Source: Steroidobacter gossypii (GTDB taxonomy: Bacteria > Pseudomonadota > Gammaproteobacteria > Steroidobacterales > Steroidobacteraceae). Taken from it: a stretch of 64,000 nt of DNA. Under the pieces are notes generated by a model. That model saw only the letters and a list, made by a program, of their open reading frames with translations. It did not search any database and had not been told where the DNA came from. Where the stretch lies: assembly GCF_016801985.1 (NCBI RefSeq), contig NZ_JAEVLS010000002.1, positions 1 to 64,000 of the forward strand, given 5' to 3'. Shown here piece by piece: positions 54,055 to 64,000 of the stretch. The translations under genes were made by a program, and so were the position numbers. Each line of letters starts with the position of its first letter. The stretch's first letter is position 1.

Positions 54055-54798
54055 ATGAGTATTCGTGTCGTCCTGGTCGATCCCAAGCACCCCGGTAACA
54101 TTGGCGCGGTCGCGCGCGCTATGAAAAACATGGGGCTCACGCAGCTGCACCTGGTGCGGCCTAAGGCTTTTCCGGATGCGGAGGCGACCGCGCGCGCCTC
54201 AGGCGCGGACGACGTGCTGGACTCGGCTCGGGTGCATGAGGAATTCGAGGACGCGATCGCCGACTGCGGCCTGGTGATTGGCACCAGTGCGCGCCAGCGG
54301 CATCTGACCTTCGATCTGGTCGAGCCGCGCGAGTGCGCGCACCTGGTTGCGGAGGCCGCGCAGGTCGGCAATGTCGCGCTGGTGTTCGGCTCGGAAAAGT
54401 ATGGACTGCTCAATGTCGAGCTGGCCCGGTGCCACCGGTTGGTCACCATTCCGACGGCCGGCGACTACGCGTCACTGAATCTGGCCATGGCGGTGCAAGT
54501 CATCACGTACGAGATCCTGCTGGCGACGCGGCCGGGCGCTCCGGTTCCACCGCCTCCCGACGTTCCCTTCGCGACCGGTCGCGAGATGGAGCTGCTGTAC
54601 GAGCACTTCGAACGAGTGCTCGAAGAGGTCGAGTTTCGCGACCGCACCGGCGGCGGCCAACTGATGGCGCGCATCCGTCGTTTATTCAATCGTGCGCGGC
54701 TCGATCAAAATGAAATGAACATTCTTCGTGGGATTCTGACAGCCGTGCAGGCGCGCAGACGCGTAGCCGGATCGAAGAGCCAACGAGGCGACGGATGA
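54055..54798 (+). CDS. trmJ: tRNA (cytidine/uridine-2'-O-)-methyltransferase TrmJ
   Basis: 247 residues, SPOUT family. Signatures: VLVDPKHPGNIGAVARAMKNMGL, VFGSEKYGL and IPTAGDYASLNLAMAVQV (the SAM-binding knot). Methylates position 32 of several tRNAs. A TAGAAT element at 54037-54042 is a possible -10. Confidence 0.94.
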   Translation: MSIRVVLVDPKHPGNIGAVARAMKNMGLTQLHLVRPKAFPDAEATARASGADDVLDSARVHEEFEDAIADCGLVIGTSARQRHLTFDLVEPRECAHLVAEAAQVGNVALVFGSEKYGLLNVELARCHRLVTIPTAGDYASLNLAMAVQVITYEILLATRPGAPVPPPPDVPFATGREMELLYEHFERVLEEVEFRDRTGGGQLMARIRRLFNRARLDQNEMNILRGILTAVQARRRVAGSKSQRGDG

Positions 54799-54808
54799 AC
54801 ACCGACCG

Positions 54809-56014
54809 ATGAATAGCATGAGCAGTCCCGCGAAATCCGCGCCTGTGATTTATCTCGACTACGCGGCCACCACGCCGGTGGATCCGCGGGTCGCCGAGGT
54901 CATGATCGAGTGCCTGCGCCCCGAAGGGCCGCATGGCAATCCGTCGTCGATGGGGCATGAACCTGGTCGTCGCGCTCGCGCGTTGGTGGAGAAAGCGCGA
55001 CAGCAAGTCGCTGCCTCGATCGGCGCACGGCCTGAATGCATCGTGTGGACATCCGGCGCCACGGAGTCGGACAACCTCGCCATTCTGGGTGTGGCGCGCT
55101 TCCATGCCGATCGCGGTCGGCATGTGATCACGGCGCGCACCGAGCACAAAGCCGTGCTCGACGCCTTCAAGCAGCTCGAAAAGGAAGGTTTCGAAGTCAC
55201 CTGGCTCAAGCCCGGCGTCGACGGCATCGTGCGGCCCGAGCAGGTTCGTGATGCGCTTCGCAGCGACACGCAGCTGGTCTCGCTCATGCACGTCAACAAC
55301 GAAACCGGCGTGATTCAGGATGTTGCCGGCGTCGGCGCGATTTGCCGCGAGCGAGGCGTAGCGTTTCATGTCGACGCTGCGCAGAGCGCGGGCAAATTGC
55401 CGTTGAACGTCGAGGCGATGAATGTCGATCTGCTGTCGCTCACGGCGCATAAAAGCTACGGCCCCAAGGGCGTCGGCGCGCTGTATGTACGACGCAGGCC
55501 GCCGCTCGGGCTGAAGCCGTTGTTTCATGGCGGCGGTCAGGAGTTGGGCCTGCGCTCCGGCACGCTGCCGACGCATCAAATCGTCGGCATGGGCGAGGCG
55601 TTCGAGATCGGCGAGCGCGATCGCGAGTCCGACGTCGCCCGCATCGCCGTGCTTCGCGAGCGGCTGTGGCAGGGATTGACGGCGATTGGCGGCGTCGAGC
55701 TGAACGGTCACCCGTCCGAGCGCGTCGCCGGCGTGCTCAACGTTTGTTTCCACGATGTCGAAGGCGAGAGCCTGCGCTTCGCATTGCGCGAGCTCGCGGT
55801 GTCTTCGGGCTCGGCCTGTTCTTCAGGCTCCGACGAGGCGTCGTATGTGTTACGCGCGCTAGGCAGGAGCGATCAGCTGGCGCAAAGCTCGATTCGGTTC
55901 AGCCTGGGGCGCTTCACGACCGCGGACGATGTCGATCGCGCGATTGCCATCGTGTCCCGGGAAGTCGCCAGGTTGCGGGCCCTGACTCCGACGGCGGATT
56001 CAAATGGAACCTGA
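54809..56014 (+). CDS. iscS: Cysteine desulfurase IscS
   Basis: 401 residues. YLDYAATTPVDPRV at the N-terminus, PLP-binding Lys in TAHKSYGPKGVGALYV, and the persulfide Cys in SSGSACSSGSDEASYVLRALG. It supplies sulfur for Fe-S clusters and tRNA thiolation. No iscR, hscBA or fdx is visible nearby. A start at 54818 is also possible. It overlaps the next ORF by 11 bases. Confidence 0.95.
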   Translation: MNSMSSPAKSAPVIYLDYAATTPVDPRVAEVMIECLRPEGPHGNPSSMGHEPGRRARALVEKARQQVAASIGARPECIVWTSGATESDNLAILGVARFHADRGRHVITARTEHKAVLDAFKQLEKEGFEVTWLKPGVDGIVRPEQVRDALRSDTQLVSLMHVNNETGVIQDVAGVGAICRERGVAFHVDAAQSAGKLPLNVEAMNVDLLSLTAHKSYGPKGVGALYVRRRPPLGLKPLFHGGGQELGLRSGTLPTHQIVGMGEAFEIGERDRESDVARIAVLRERLWQGLTAIGGVELNGHPSERVAGVLNVCFHDVEGESLRFALRELAVSSGSACSSGSDEASYVLRALGRSDQLAQSSIRFSLGRFTTADDVDRAIAIVSREVARLRALTPTADSNGT

Positions 56015-56384
56015 ATATTCCCCCACCGTCGTCGACCACTTCGAACACCCTCGTAACGGCGGGCGCTTTGAGGCGGGTGAGGGGGTCATCAAGGGAGTTG
56101 CTGGCAGCCTCGAGCAGGGCACGATGTTCGTTCTGAGTGCGCGCGTCGCCGCGGATCGGATCGAATCGGTGCGTTTCGAAGCGTACGGCTGCCCGCATTG
56201 CATCGCCGCCGGCTCGTGGCTGACCGAACAGTTGGTGGGGCTGACCCAACCGGAGCTGCGGGCCTGGCACTGGCGCGCCGCCGACCAGGCGCTGCAGTTC
56301 CCGATGCAAAAGCGTGGCCGACTTCTCATTCTGGAGGACGCCGTGCGCGCACTGAGTGAAGCCTGGGCCCGGCTTATTCCATAA
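56004..56384 (+). CDS. IscU/NifU-N-like protein lacking the usual scaffold cysteines
   Basis: 126 residues. VVDHFEHPRNGG at the N-terminus matches IscU-type proteins and YGCPHCIAAGSWLTEQLVG matches the second Cys region. The first Cys site (usual GAPACGDVM) reads GSLEQGTMF, and the C-terminal Cys region (usual HCS) reads KRGRLLILEDA. Two of the three cluster ligands are therefore missing. It sits where iscU normally lies, between iscS and iscA, with its start inside iscS. It may be a sulfur-transfer or regulatory homologue instead of a scaffold. Confidence 0.7.
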   Translation: MEPEYSPTVVDHFEHPRNGGRFEAGEGVIKGVAGSLEQGTMFVLSARVAADRIESVRFEAYGCPHCIAAGSWLTEQLVGLTQPELRAWHWRAADQALQFPMQKRGRLLILEDAVRALSEAWARLIP

Positions 56385-56462
56385 TCCACCCCGGGTCGAG
56401 CCGAATTGGCATGACCCTCGCACTTGATTCAGCGCGCTGCCGCCATCACGCTTGTACCCGCT

Positions 56463-56786
56463 ATGAGCATCTCACTGACTCCCGCCGCCGCCGATCGTGT
56501 CCAGTCTTTCCTCACACGCAGGGGCCATGGCCTGGGCCTGCGTCTGGCGATCAAGAAGACCGGCTGTTCAGGTTTCGCCTACGTAGTGAACTATGCCGAC
56601 GACATCGGCTCGAACGACGTGGTGTTCGAGGATCGGGGGGTCAAGGTCATCGTCGATCGCGACAGCCTGGACTACATCAACGGCACCGAGGTGGACTTCG
56701 TGAAGCAGGGCCTGAACGAAGCCTTCCGGTTCCGCAATCCGAAAGCCAAGGGCGAATGCGGCTGCGGTGAGTCCTTCTCGGTATGA
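56463..56786 (+). CDS. iscA: A-type iron-sulfur carrier protein (IscA/HesB family)
   Basis: 107 residues from the ATG at 56463 ([17 protein letters not shown]). Three ligand cysteines: [13 protein letters not shown] and [25 protein letters not shown] is the family signature. Probably accepts clusters made with IscS; an erpA-like role cannot be ruled out. Confidence 0.9.
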   Translation: MSISLTPAAADRVQSFLTRRGHGLGLRLAIKKTGCSGFAYVVNYADDIGSNDVVFEDRGVKVIVDRDSLDYINGTEVDFVKQGLNEAFRFRNPKAKGECGCGESFSV

Positions 56787-56945
56787 GTCGTAAGGCTCTG
56801 ACCTAACTCCGCGTCCCGACTCATTTTCTTGCTGCTCCCGGTGTTGCCGGGTAGACTGCGCGCGCGCAATTGCCGCCGCCCGGCGACAGCGGTTCGGGCG
56901 GGCCTCGCAAACCTTTTCCAATTCATTGATTAACGGGACGATTCC

Positions 56946-57374
56946 ATGGCGGTCGAACGCACACTTTCCATTGTCAAACCCGACGGCGTGCAAAAGAACG
57001 TGATCGGTGAGGTGTACCGCCGCTTCGAGCAGGCCGGCCTCAAGATCATCGCCGCGCGCATGCTGAATCTGAGCCAGGCCCAGGCCGAAGGCTTCTACGC
57101 GGTCCACAAGGAGCGCCCGTTCTTCAAGGACCTGGTCAAGTACATGAGCTCCGGTCCGGTGATGGTTCAGGTGCTGGAAGGTGAAAACGCCGTGCTCAAG
57201 AACCGCGAGCTGATGGGCGCCACCGACCCGAAGAAGGCCGATAAGGGCACGATTCGCGCCGACTTCGCCACCAGCATCGAAGAAAACGTGGTGCATGGCT
57301 CCGACAGCGTCGACAACGCCAAGATCGAGATCGCATACTTCTTCGCGACCGCCGATCTCTGCCCGCGCGCTTAA
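56946..57374 (+). CDS. ndk: Nucleoside diphosphate kinase
   Basis: 142 residues, with active-site His in [20 protein letters not shown] and nucleotide-binding [16 protein letters not shown]. Interconverts NDPs and NTPs. It has its own 159-base leader with no clear promoter. Confidence 0.97.
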   Translation: MAVERTLSIVKPDGVQKNVIGEVYRRFEQAGLKIIAARMLNLSQAQAEGFYAVHKERPFFKDLVKYMSSGPVMVQVLEGENAVLKNRELMGATDPKKADKGTIRADFATSIEENVVHGSDSVDNAKIEIAYFFATADLCPRA

Positions 57375-57396
57375 GTTTCGCGCAGGCTGACCACTC

Positions 57397-58515
57397 ATGA
57401 ACGCGACGCTCGCCAAGACCAACCTGCTGGGTCTGACCAGGACCGAGCTGGAGGCGTTCGTCGCGAACATGGGCGAGAAGCCGTTTCGCGCCCGGCAACT
57501 GATGAAGTGGCTGTACAAGCGCCACATCGCAGACTTCGAACAGATGACCGATCTGGCGAAGAGCTTTCGCGCCAAGCTGAGCGAAGTGGCCGAAGTCGTG
57601 GTGCCAGAGATCACCATGACGCAGGTGTCCACGGATGGCACTCGAAAGTGGCTGCTCGCCATGAATACCAGCGAGGGAGTGAAGCAGGGCATCGAGATGG
57701 TGTTCATCCCCGAGCCTGGCCGGGGCACCTTGTGTATATCCAGCCAGGTCGGTTGTGCGATGGACTGCACGTTTTGCTCAACTGCTCAGCAAGGCTTCAA
57801 CCGAAACCTCACCGCCGCCGAAATCGTCGGTCAGGTATGGCTTGCCAACAAAGAACTGGGCTATCAGCACGGCGGCGACCGCGTCGTCACCAATATCGTG
57901 TTCATGGGCATGGGCGAGCCGCTCGCGAACTATCGCAACGTCGTGCCCGCTACGGAAATTCTCATGGACGATCTGGGTTTCGATATCTCACGTCGCCGGG
58001 TCACGGTGAGCACCTCGGGCCTGGTGCCGCAGATGTTGAAGCTCGCTGAAGAGACCAATTGCGCGCTGGCCGTCTCGCTGCACGCGCCGAACGATACGTT
58101 GCGAGACGAGCTGGTGCCGATCAATCGCAAGCACAAGATCGCCGAGCTGCTGGATGCGTGCTGGGTGTATGTGAACAAGCAGAACGCACGCAGCATCACT
58201 TTCGAATACGTCATGCTCGACGGCGTCAACGATCATCCCGAGCATGCGCACGAGCTGGTCGCCCTGCTCAAGGGCCGGCCGGCCAAGCTGAACCTGATCC
58301 CGTTCAATCCTTTTCCGGGCACGCGATACAAGCGCTCCAGCGCCGCGGCCATCGAACGCTTCCGTGACATCCTCAATGCGAACGGAGTGATCGCGACCAC
58401 GCGTCGGACGCGCGGCGACGATATCGATGCGGCCTGCGGGCAGCTGGTCGGGCGCGTGCACGATCGAACGACGGTCCGTCTGGGTTCGAAGCTGATCTCG
58501 GTGGCAGTGCAATGA
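57397..58515 (+). CDS. rlmN: Dual-specificity 23S rRNA/tRNA m2A methyltransferase RlmN
   Basis: 372 residues, radical [19 protein letters not shown] holds the CxxxCxxC cluster motif, [11 protein letters not shown] the SAM-binding segment, and [17 protein letters not shown] the second catalytic Cys. Methylates C2 of A2503 in 23S rRNA and A37 of tRNAs. The stop overlaps the pilW start by four bases. Confidence 0.97.
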   Translation: MNATLAKTNLLGLTRTELEAFVANMGEKPFRARQLMKWLYKRHIADFEQMTDLAKSFRAKLSEVAEVVVPEITMTQVSTDGTRKWLLAMNTSEGVKQGIEMVFIPEPGRGTLCISSQVGCAMDCTFCSTAQQGFNRNLTAAEIVGQVWLANKELGYQHGGDRVVTNIVFMGMGEPLANYRNVVPATEILMDDLGFDISRRRVTVSTSGLVPQMLKLAEETNCALAVSLHAPNDTLRDELVPINRKHKIAELLDACWVYVNKQNARSITFEYVMLDGVNDHPEHAHELVALLKGRPAKLNLIPFNPFPGTRYKRSSAAAIERFRDILNANGVIATTRRTRGDDIDAACGQLVGRVHDRTTVRLGSKLISVAVQ

Positions 58516-59279
58516 AGAACAACGCAGTAGTGGCTTTATCCGTGGTCGTGCTTGCCGCTCTCACGGGGTGCATGAGCACGCGGGAAACGCTCGGCACGCC
58601 CGATTCGGAGCGCGCGGCAGAAATCAATCTGCAGCTGGGCACCGATTACCTGCGCAAGAACAATCTGGCGCAGGCCAAGGAGAAGATCGACAAGGCCATC
58701 GAGCAGAATCCGCGCAATCCGAACGCGCAGATCACCGCCGGCATGCTCTACGAGCGGCTCGGCCAGACCAGCAAAGCCGAGTCGCATTTCTCCAAGGCGT
58801 TGGCGCTCGATCCGCAAAACCCGGAGATCCAGAACAACTACGGCGCTTATCTGTGCCAGAAGGGCAAGCACGAGCGTGGCGAGAAGCTGATGCTCCAGGC
58901 GGCCGCCAATCCCTTGTATCGCACGCCCGAAGTGGCGTATCTCAACGCGGCCAGCTGCGCGACCGCCGGCGGCAACATGAAGGCCGCCGAGGAAAATCTG
59001 CGCAAGGCGCTGGCGATCAGGCCGAAGTTCAGTGACGCGCTGTACCAGATGGCCGATCTGCAATTCAAACAAACCGATTATCTGTCCGCTCGCGGTTTCC
59101 TCGAACGGTACACGGAAGTGGGTCGCACCAGCCCGGCGACGCTGTGGCTGGGCGTACGCATAGAACGCGCGTTGGGCAATGCCGCCGCCGCGAAGAACTA
59201 TGCGGAACGTTTGAAACTGGAATACCCGAGGGCCGCTCAGACCAAGGAGTTGATCGAGTCCGAGCGGAATCCTGGATGA
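58512..59279 (+). CDS. pilW: Type IV pilus biogenesis/stability lipoprotein PilW (PilF)
   Basis: 255 residues. Lipoprotein signal VVLAALTGC (lipobox Cys near residue 20), then about six TPR units ([40 protein letters not shown]). PilW/PilF localises secretin PilQ to the outer membrane. The rlmN-pilW-rodZ order is typical of gammaproteobacteria. Confidence 0.92.
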   Translation: MKNNAVVALSVVVLAALTGCMSTRETLGTPDSERAAEINLQLGTDYLRKNNLAQAKEKIDKAIEQNPRNPNAQITAGMLYERLGQTSKAESHFSKALALDPQNPEIQNNYGAYLCQKGKHERGEKLMLQAAANPLYRTPEVAYLNAASCATAGGNMKAAEENLRKALAIRPKFSDALYQMADLQFKQTDYLSARGFLERYTEVGRTSPATLWLGVRIERALGNAAAAKNYAERLKLEYPRAAQTKELIESERNPG

Positions 59280-60334
59280 ATGCAGCTGGCAACAGCAGCG
59301 AGCAGAACGCGCTCGACAATGCACAGGTCGGCTCTGCCGAGCCGACCAACGACGCGCTGACGCCCGGAGAACTGCTGCGCCGGGAGCGCGAGCGGCGCTC
59401 CCTCTCTCAGCTGCACATCGCCGAAGAGCTGCATCTCGACGTGCGCATGGTCGAGGCGATCGAAACGAATCGTTTCGATGAGCTGGGCGTGCCAGTGTAT
59501 GCGCGCGGGCATTTGCGACAGTACGCGACGCTGCTCGGGTTGTCGCCGCAGCTGATCATCGAGCGTTACGAAGCAGTGACGGGCCGGCAGGAAGCGCCGC
59601 CGCCCATCCCTGCATCCGCCACCACCTCGGTGGCCATGCAACGTCCCTCGCTGGCCGGCCCGTTGTGGCTGGGCGTGGGCTTGATCGCATTGATGCTGGG
59701 CTGGTGGATCTGGGCGACAGTGGCGACGCCCGGCGATCCGGTGCAGGCTGCGTTGGATGAGCAGTTCGCTGCGGAGTCGCAAGCCCAGTCTGAAGTCGCG
59801 AGCGAGCCGGTGACGCCACCGCCGTCGGCGGTCGAGGCGTCGACGCCAGCGCCTGCGACGACAACAACTGTGCCTGCGACTACGACAGCGCCGCCTGCGA
59901 CCACGACTACGAGTCCGCCTGCGCCTGTGCAGCCCTCGAGGGCGACCAACTCGCCTGCCACCAGTTCGCCAGCGCCGACTTCGCCGGCTCCAGGTTCAGC
60001 GGTTGCGCAGAGCTCGCAGCCGGCGAATGCGCCGGCAGCAGATGCCGTCCGCCTGCGGCTGGAATTCAGCGATGCGTCGTGGACCGAGATTTACGACGCC
60101 ACGGGAAAGAGGTTGATGTTCGGTCTGGGTGAGAGTGGGCGCGTGCGCAATGTTTCCGGCACGCCGCCGATTCGAATCACACTCGGCAATGCGTCCGCGG
60201 TCTCGGTTCAGGTGAACGGCGAGTCCGTGGTGGTGCCGCGCAGGGCGGGCAAAGATTCGACCAGGTTCGTGGTCGCCGCCGGCGGCGCCATTGAAATGAG
60301 TGGGACCATGACCGGTGAGGTTTCGGGCGAGTGA
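59276..60334 (+). CDS. rodZ: Cytoskeleton protein RodZ
   Basis: 352 residues. N-terminal cytoplasmic HTH ([18 protein letters not shown], then [18 protein letters not shown]), one span ([20 protein letters not shown]) near residue 125, a long Ala/Pro/Thr/Ser linker, and a C-terminal DUF4115 periplasmic domain ([20 protein letters not shown]). Links MreB to the elongasome. The start overlaps the pilW stop (ATGA). Confidence 0.92.
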   Translation: MNAAGNSSEQNALDNAQVGSAEPTNDALTPGELLRRERERRSLSQLHIAEELHLDVRMVEAIETNRFDELGVPVYARGHLRQYATLLGLSPQLIIERYEAVTGRQEAPPPIPASATTSVAMQRPSLAGPLWLGVGLIALMLGWWIWATVATPGDPVQAALDEQFAAESQAQSEVASEPVTPPPSAVEASTPAPATTTTVPATTTAPPATTTTSPPAPVQPSRATNSPATSSPAPTSPAPGSAVAQSSQPANAPAADAVRLRLEFSDASWTEIYDATGKRLMFGLGESGRVRNVSGTPPIRITLGNASAVSVQVNGESVVVPRRAGKDSTRFVVAAGGAIEMSGTMTGEVSGE

Positions 60335-61653
60335 GCCAGCAGCAGATCCAGCCGCCTCGCGGCATGAACGACATTTTGCCGGCGGACATGGCCGCCTGGC
60401 AGCGCCTGGAGAATCTGGCGCGCGAGATTTTCGCTTCGTATGCCTATCAGGAAATTCGCGTGCCCATCGTCGAGCACACGAACCTGTTCAAGCGCTCCAT
60501 CGGCGAGTTCACCGACGTGGTGTCCAAGGAAATGTTTACTTTCCAGGACCCGGGCGGCGACTCGCTGACCCTGCGTCCGGAAGCCACCGCCGGCATCGTG
60601 CGCGCCATGATCAGCAACGGCCTGCTGCACAATCAGAAGCAGCGAGTGTGGTGCGCCGGCCCGATGTTCCGTCACGAGAAGCCACAGCGCGGGCGCTTCC
60701 GTCAGTTTCATCAGCTCGATGTGGAAGCTTTCGGCTATCCCGGCCCGGACATCGATGCGGAAGTGATTCTGCTCAGCTCGCGCCTGCTGACCAAGGCGGG
60801 CGTGCAACGTATCGAGCTCAACCTGAATTCGCTCGGCACGCCGGCCTCGCGTCGCGTGTATCGCGAGAAGCTGGTGGAATATTTCACCGCGTACAAGTCC
60901 AAGCTGGACGCGGACAGCCTGCGTCGGCTGGAAGGCAATCCGCTGCGCATCCTGGACAGCAAGAATCCAGAGCTGCAGGACATCATCAAGAACGCGCCGA
61001 TGCTGACCGAGCACCTCGACGAGGAATCGCGTCAGCACTTCAGCGGGCTGTGCCGCCACCTCGATGCGTTGGGCATCAAATATGTTTTGAATCCGCTGCT
61101 GGTGCGCGGCTTGGATTACTACTCGCACACGGTGTTCGAGTGGGTCACGACCGAACTCGGCTCGCAAGGCGCGGTGTGCTCGGGCGGACGTTACGACGGA
61201 CTGGTCGAGCAGCTGGGCGGCAAGCCCACGCCTGCGATCGGTTGGGCGCTGGGCCAGGAGCGCATCGTCGAATTGCTGCGCGTACAGACCGGTGAAGTGC
61301 GCGCCACGCCGCCGGATGTTTATTTTGTGATCGCGGGCGAGCGGGCCGAGGCCGAAGGGCTGCGTCTGGCCGAAACGCTGCGCGATCAGGTGCCGCGCAT
61401 CCGCGTCGAAATGAATTGCGGCGGCGGCAGCTTTCAATCGCAGCTCAAGCGGGCCGACAAGAGCGGCGCCGCCTGGGCATTGATTTTGGGCGACGCTGAA
61501 ACCGACAAGCGCGTCGCCGGTCTGAAATCCCTGCGGGTGGGGGCGCCCCAGGTGGAAGTCGCCTGGGAGCGACTGGCCGAGGAGCTGCGCTCACGGCTGG
61601 CCCAGGGCCAGACGCAAGACTCGACGCAACACTCGAATGGACTGCCGGCTTAG
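60331..61653 (+). CDS. hisS: Histidyl-tRNA synthetase
   Basis: 440 residues from a GTG overlapping the rodZ stop. Class II motifs: [42 protein letters not shown], the HisA loops [15 protein letters not shown] and [14 protein letters not shown]. The usual ispG between rodZ and hisS is absent here. Confidence 0.97.
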   Translation: MSQQQIQPPRGMNDILPADMAAWQRLENLAREIFASYAYQEIRVPIVEHTNLFKRSIGEFTDVVSKEMFTFQDPGGDSLTLRPEATAGIVRAMISNGLLHNQKQRVWCAGPMFRHEKPQRGRFRQFHQLDVEAFGYPGPDIDAEVILLSSRLLTKAGVQRIELNLNSLGTPASRRVYREKLVEYFTAYKSKLDADSLRRLEGNPLRILDSKNPELQDIIKNAPMLTEHLDEESRQHFSGLCRHLDALGIKYVLNPLLVRGLDYYSHTVFEWVTTELGSQGAVCSGGRYDGLVEQLGGKPTPAIGWALGQERIVELLRVQTGEVRATPPDVYFVIAGERAEAEGLRLAETLRDQVPRIRVEMNCGGGSFQSQLKRADKSGAAWALILGDAETDKRVAGLKSLRVGAPQVEVAWERLAEELRSRLAQGQTQDSTQHSNGLPA

Positions 61654-61688
61654 CCTTTCCACTTCTTACTACAAGCAAGACACAAGTT

Positions 61689-62384
61689 ATGGTCGATGAA
61701 TTTCTGACCGATCGCGATCAGGAAGAGGCGCTACGCAACTGGTGGCGCGAAAACTGGACCTGGATCCTCGGCGGCATCGTGCTGGGCCTGGCGCTGCTGG
61801 GCGGCTGGCAGTACTGGAAGATCCACTCGGCCGACCAGGCCGCGGCGGCCGCCAACCTGTACGAAGAGTTTCGTGGCGCCCTGGAGCGCAACGAGCTGGA
61901 TGCGGCGAACCGCTCGCTCGGTACGCTGGTCGCCGACCACGAAGATTCGCCGTACACCCAGCACGGTCGCTTGCTGCTGGCCAAGAAACATGTCGATGCG
62001 GGCAAGTTCGACGAGGCGCTGCCGCTGTTGCGTGCGGTGGTCGACACCTCGAAAGACGACGAGCTGGCGTGGGTCGCGCGCACGCGCGTCGCTCGTCTGC
62101 TCATTCAGCAAGGCAAGCATGACGAGGCGTTGAGCCTGCTGAACCCAGAGAAGGCGGGCGCGTTCGCCGCGCAAGTCCGCGAGATCCGAGGCGATGCGCA
62201 GGTTGCGAAAGGCAATCCCGAAGCGGCGCGGGCCGAGTATGCGGCGGCGTTGACGGCTAACATCAGCGGCGCGGAGCGCATGATCGACCGCAACCTGATC
62301 GAAATGAAATTGCAGGACGTGGGCGGCGACAAGCAAGCCGCCGAGCCCGCGACCGAACCAGCCTCGGCCCAGGGTCAACCATGA
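61689..62384 (+). CDS. yfgM: YfgM-like ancillary SecYEG translocon subunit
   Basis: 231 residues: cytoplasmic N-terminus, one span (WTWILGGIVLGLALLGGWQYW), then a periplasmic TPR-like region (PF09976 type). Lies between hisS and bamB as in other gammaproteobacteria; the stop overlaps the bamB start. Confidence 0.9.
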   Translation: MVDEFLTDRDQEEALRNWWRENWTWILGGIVLGLALLGGWQYWKIHSADQAAAAANLYEEFRGALERNELDAANRSLGTLVADHEDSPYTQHGRLLLAKKHVDAGKFDEALPLLRAVVDTSKDDELAWVARTRVARLLIQQGKHDEALSLLNPEKAGAFAAQVREIRGDAQVAKGNPEAARAEYAAALTANISGAERMIDRNLIEMKLQDVGGDKQAAEPATEPASAQGQP

Positions 62385-63586
62385 TCGACAAGAAGACTTC
62401 CTTGACGCGTCTATATCGGGGTGCGCGGATCGCCGCCGCCGCGACGGCCTTGCTGGTCATGCTCGGCTGTGACAACGACAAGGAGGTCGATCCGCCGGCG
62501 GAGCTCACCGAGATCACGACCACGCGCGACGTGCAGCGTCTCTGGACGGTGGGGCTGGGCGGCGATTCGGAGCGGCTGCGTCTGGCGCTCAAACCGAATG
62601 TCGTGGACGGCGTGGTGTATGCCGCCTCTCACGACGGGGAAGTCGTCGCGATCGCGGCCGACACCGGCAAGCGCCAGTGGATCGCCAAGACCAAGCTGGC
62701 ACTGTCGGCGGGTCCGGAAGTCGGCGGAGGCCTGGTGGTGCTGGGCTCCAGCGACGGCGACATCATCGCGCTCGATGCCACCAACGGCGCGCAGCGTTGG
62801 CGTCAGTCCATCGCCAGCGAAATCCTCGCTCGACCCTTGATCGTGAATGACACCGTCGTGATCCGCACCGTCGACGGTCACATCGAGGCTTTATCCGCGG
62901 TGGACGGCGCCACCAAGTGGGCGGTCGACGAGTCCGTGCCGAGGCTGACATTGCGTGGCACGGCGCCGCCGGTGTTGGCGGGCGATCGCATCATTGCCGG
63001 CTTCGACAGCGGCAAGGTGTTGGCCATCGATCCTCGCAACGGCGACGTGCTGTGGGACACGATCGTGAACGCGCCCCGCGGCCGTACCGAGCTGGAGCGT
63101 CTCACCGATATCGACGCGCCCGCGCGCGTTTCGGGTGACGACATTTTCGTCGTCGGTTTCCAGGGCCGCGTCGCCATGCTGGCGCGCGATTCCGGGCAGA
63201 TCTGGTGGGCGCGCGATGCTTCGAGCTATCGCGGCTTCGCGATGGACGAACAGAATCTGTATCTCACCAACGCGGACAGCGTGGTGATCGCCATGCGCCG
63301 CAGTGACGGCGCCGTGCAGTGGGAGCAGGACACGATGAAACGTCGCGGCCTGACCGCACCAGCCATCGACGGCGACGCACTGGTGGTGGGCGACTTCGAG
63401 GGTTACCTGCACTGGCTCGACAAGGCCACCGGCGAGATCGTGGCGCGCCAGAAGACCGATGGCGAACGTATTACCAACGCGGCGGTCAGCGACGACCAGC
63501 GCGTGTATGTGCAGACGGATTCGGGCAAGCTGCTGGTGTTTCGCAGCGCCGCCCGCGAAGTCAAAACGGCTGACAGCGGCCAGTAG
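62381..63586 (+). CDS. bamB: Outer membrane assembly lipoprotein BamB
   Basis: 401 residues. Lipobox ALLVMLGC, then an eight-bladed PQQ-type beta-propeller with repeats such as GVVYAASHDGEVVAIAADTG, VVLGSSDGDIIALDATNG and DALVVGDFEGYLHWLDKATG. Accessory subunit of the BAM complex for outer-membrane protein insertion. Confidence 0.95.
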   Translation: MIDKKTSLTRLYRGARIAAAATALLVMLGCDNDKEVDPPAELTEITTTRDVQRLWTVGLGGDSERLRLALKPNVVDGVVYAASHDGEVVAIAADTGKRQWIAKTKLALSAGPEVGGGLVVLGSSDGDIIALDATNGAQRWRQSIASEILARPLIVNDTVVIRTVDGHIEALSAVDGATKWAVDESVPRLTLRGTAPPVLAGDRIIAGFDSGKVLAIDPRNGDVLWDTIVNAPRGRTELERLTDIDAPARVSGDDIFVVGFQGRVAMLARDSGQIWWARDASSYRGFAMDEQNLYLTNADSVVIAMRRSDGAVQWEQDTMKRRGLTAPAIDGDALVVGDFEGYLHWLDKATGEIVARQKTDGERITNAAVSDDQRVYVQTDSGKLLVFRSAAREVKTADSGQ

Positions 63587-63636
63587 CCGCCTGTCAGCCG
63601 TGACTGCGCTGACTGCTTCCAATCATTTGCTCTGGC

Positions 63637-63664
63637 CAGTCACCAGTCATTAGTCATCAGTCAC
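63637..63664 (+). repeat. Four 7-bp direct repeats ahead of der
   Basis: Imperfect heptamers CAGTCAC, CAGTCAT, TAGTCAT, CAGTCAC run head to tail and end 4 bases before the der ATG. No clear Shine-Dalgarno sequence remains in this leader. Confidence 0.8.
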
Positions 63665-63668
63665 TTCT

Positions 63669-64000
63669 ATGTTGCCTGTCATCGCTCTGGTCGGTCGCCC
63701 CAACGTCGGCAAATCGACCTTATTCAATTTCCTGACGCGCACCCGCGACGCATTGGTCGCGGACATGCCGGGGCTGACCCGCGATCGTAACTACGGTTAC
63801 GGCAAGGTCGGCTCGCTGCCGTATGTGGTGGTCGATACGGGCGGTCTGGTCGTAGACGCGCGCGGCGTCGAGCAGCAGATGGTCAAGCAGGCGTTGCGCG
63901 CGGTGCAGGAGGCCGACCGGGTTTTGTTTCTGGTCGACTCGCGCAGCGGCGTCACCCCGGACGATCACTACATCGCGCAGACGCTGCGCAAGCTCAACAA
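63669..64000 (+). CDS. der: Ribosome biogenesis GTPase Der (3' partial)
   Basis: First about 110 residues. [19 protein letters not shown] is the first G1 motif, [12 protein letters not shown] the switch region, and VVDTGGL the G3 motif. The gene runs off the window end. Der (EngA) has two GTPase domains and acts in 50S assembly. Confidence 0.95.
   Translation, partial: MLPVIALVGRPNVGKSTLFNFLTRTRDALVADMPGLTRDRNYGYGKVGSLPYVVVDTGGLVVDARGVEQQMVKQALRAVQEADRVLFLVDSRSGVTPDDHYIAQTLRKLN

Overview
The window is high-GC bacterial DNA, most likely a gammaproteobacterium near the Xanthomonadales / Nevskiales / Steroidobacter group. I infer this from the gene orders tgt-yajC-secD-secF and trmJ-iscS-iscA-ndk-rlmN-pilW-rodZ-hisS-yfgM-bamB-der and from Xanthomonas-like integron attC sites. 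The species assignment is inference only.

Region 1 (1-33365, possibly to 34021) is the right-hand part of a trans-AT polyketide synthase (PKS) cluster, all on the + strand. PKS-A (5' truncated by the window edge) reads KS-DH0-ECH-ECH-ECH-ACP-KS. PKS-B reads DH-KR-ACP-KS-DH0-ACP-ACP-KS-KR-ACP-KS-DH. PKS-C reads DH-KR-ACP-KS and stops without a thioesterase. No module has its own acyltransferase. A beta-branching (HMGS) cassette follows: HMG synthase, ECH1, ECH2, a cysteine-less decarboxylating KS, two discrete AT-family proteins, a hotdog thioesterase, an MDR reductase, a phosphopantetheinyl transferase, a second ECH2 and a donor ACP. Three ACPs (one in PKS-A, a tandem pair in PKS-B) carry the Trp at Ser+6 that marks beta-branching. 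PKS-A is unusual in having three consecutive crotonase folds inside one module. The first KS of PKS-A and the second-module KS of PKS-B are 99.3% identical at DNA level over the visible 722 bp.

Region 2 (34039-39030) lies between tRNA-Cys and tRNA-Leu(CAA). It is a cassette array of integron attC sites with small minus-strand ORFs (membrane proteins, a TIMP-like secreted protein, unknowns) and no integron integrase in the window. It ends at a scar: a + strand membrane-protein gene followed by an Xre-type regulator broken by two stop codons, fused to the frameshifted N-terminal remnant of a P4-type phage integrase beside the tRNA-Leu 3' end. This marks an old genomic-island boundary.

Region 3 (39129-64000) is mostly conserved housekeeping: an ECF sigma / anti-sigma / PDZ operon, queA-tgt, an AI-2E family permease, a CNNM/CorC-type protein, yajC-secD-secF, a TerC protein with a frameshifted TerC fragment beside it, a LAB_N protein, an APC permease, suhB, then trmJ, iscS, a cysteine-poor IscU-like protein, iscA, ndk, rlmN, pilW, rodZ, hisS, yfgM, bamB and the start of der.
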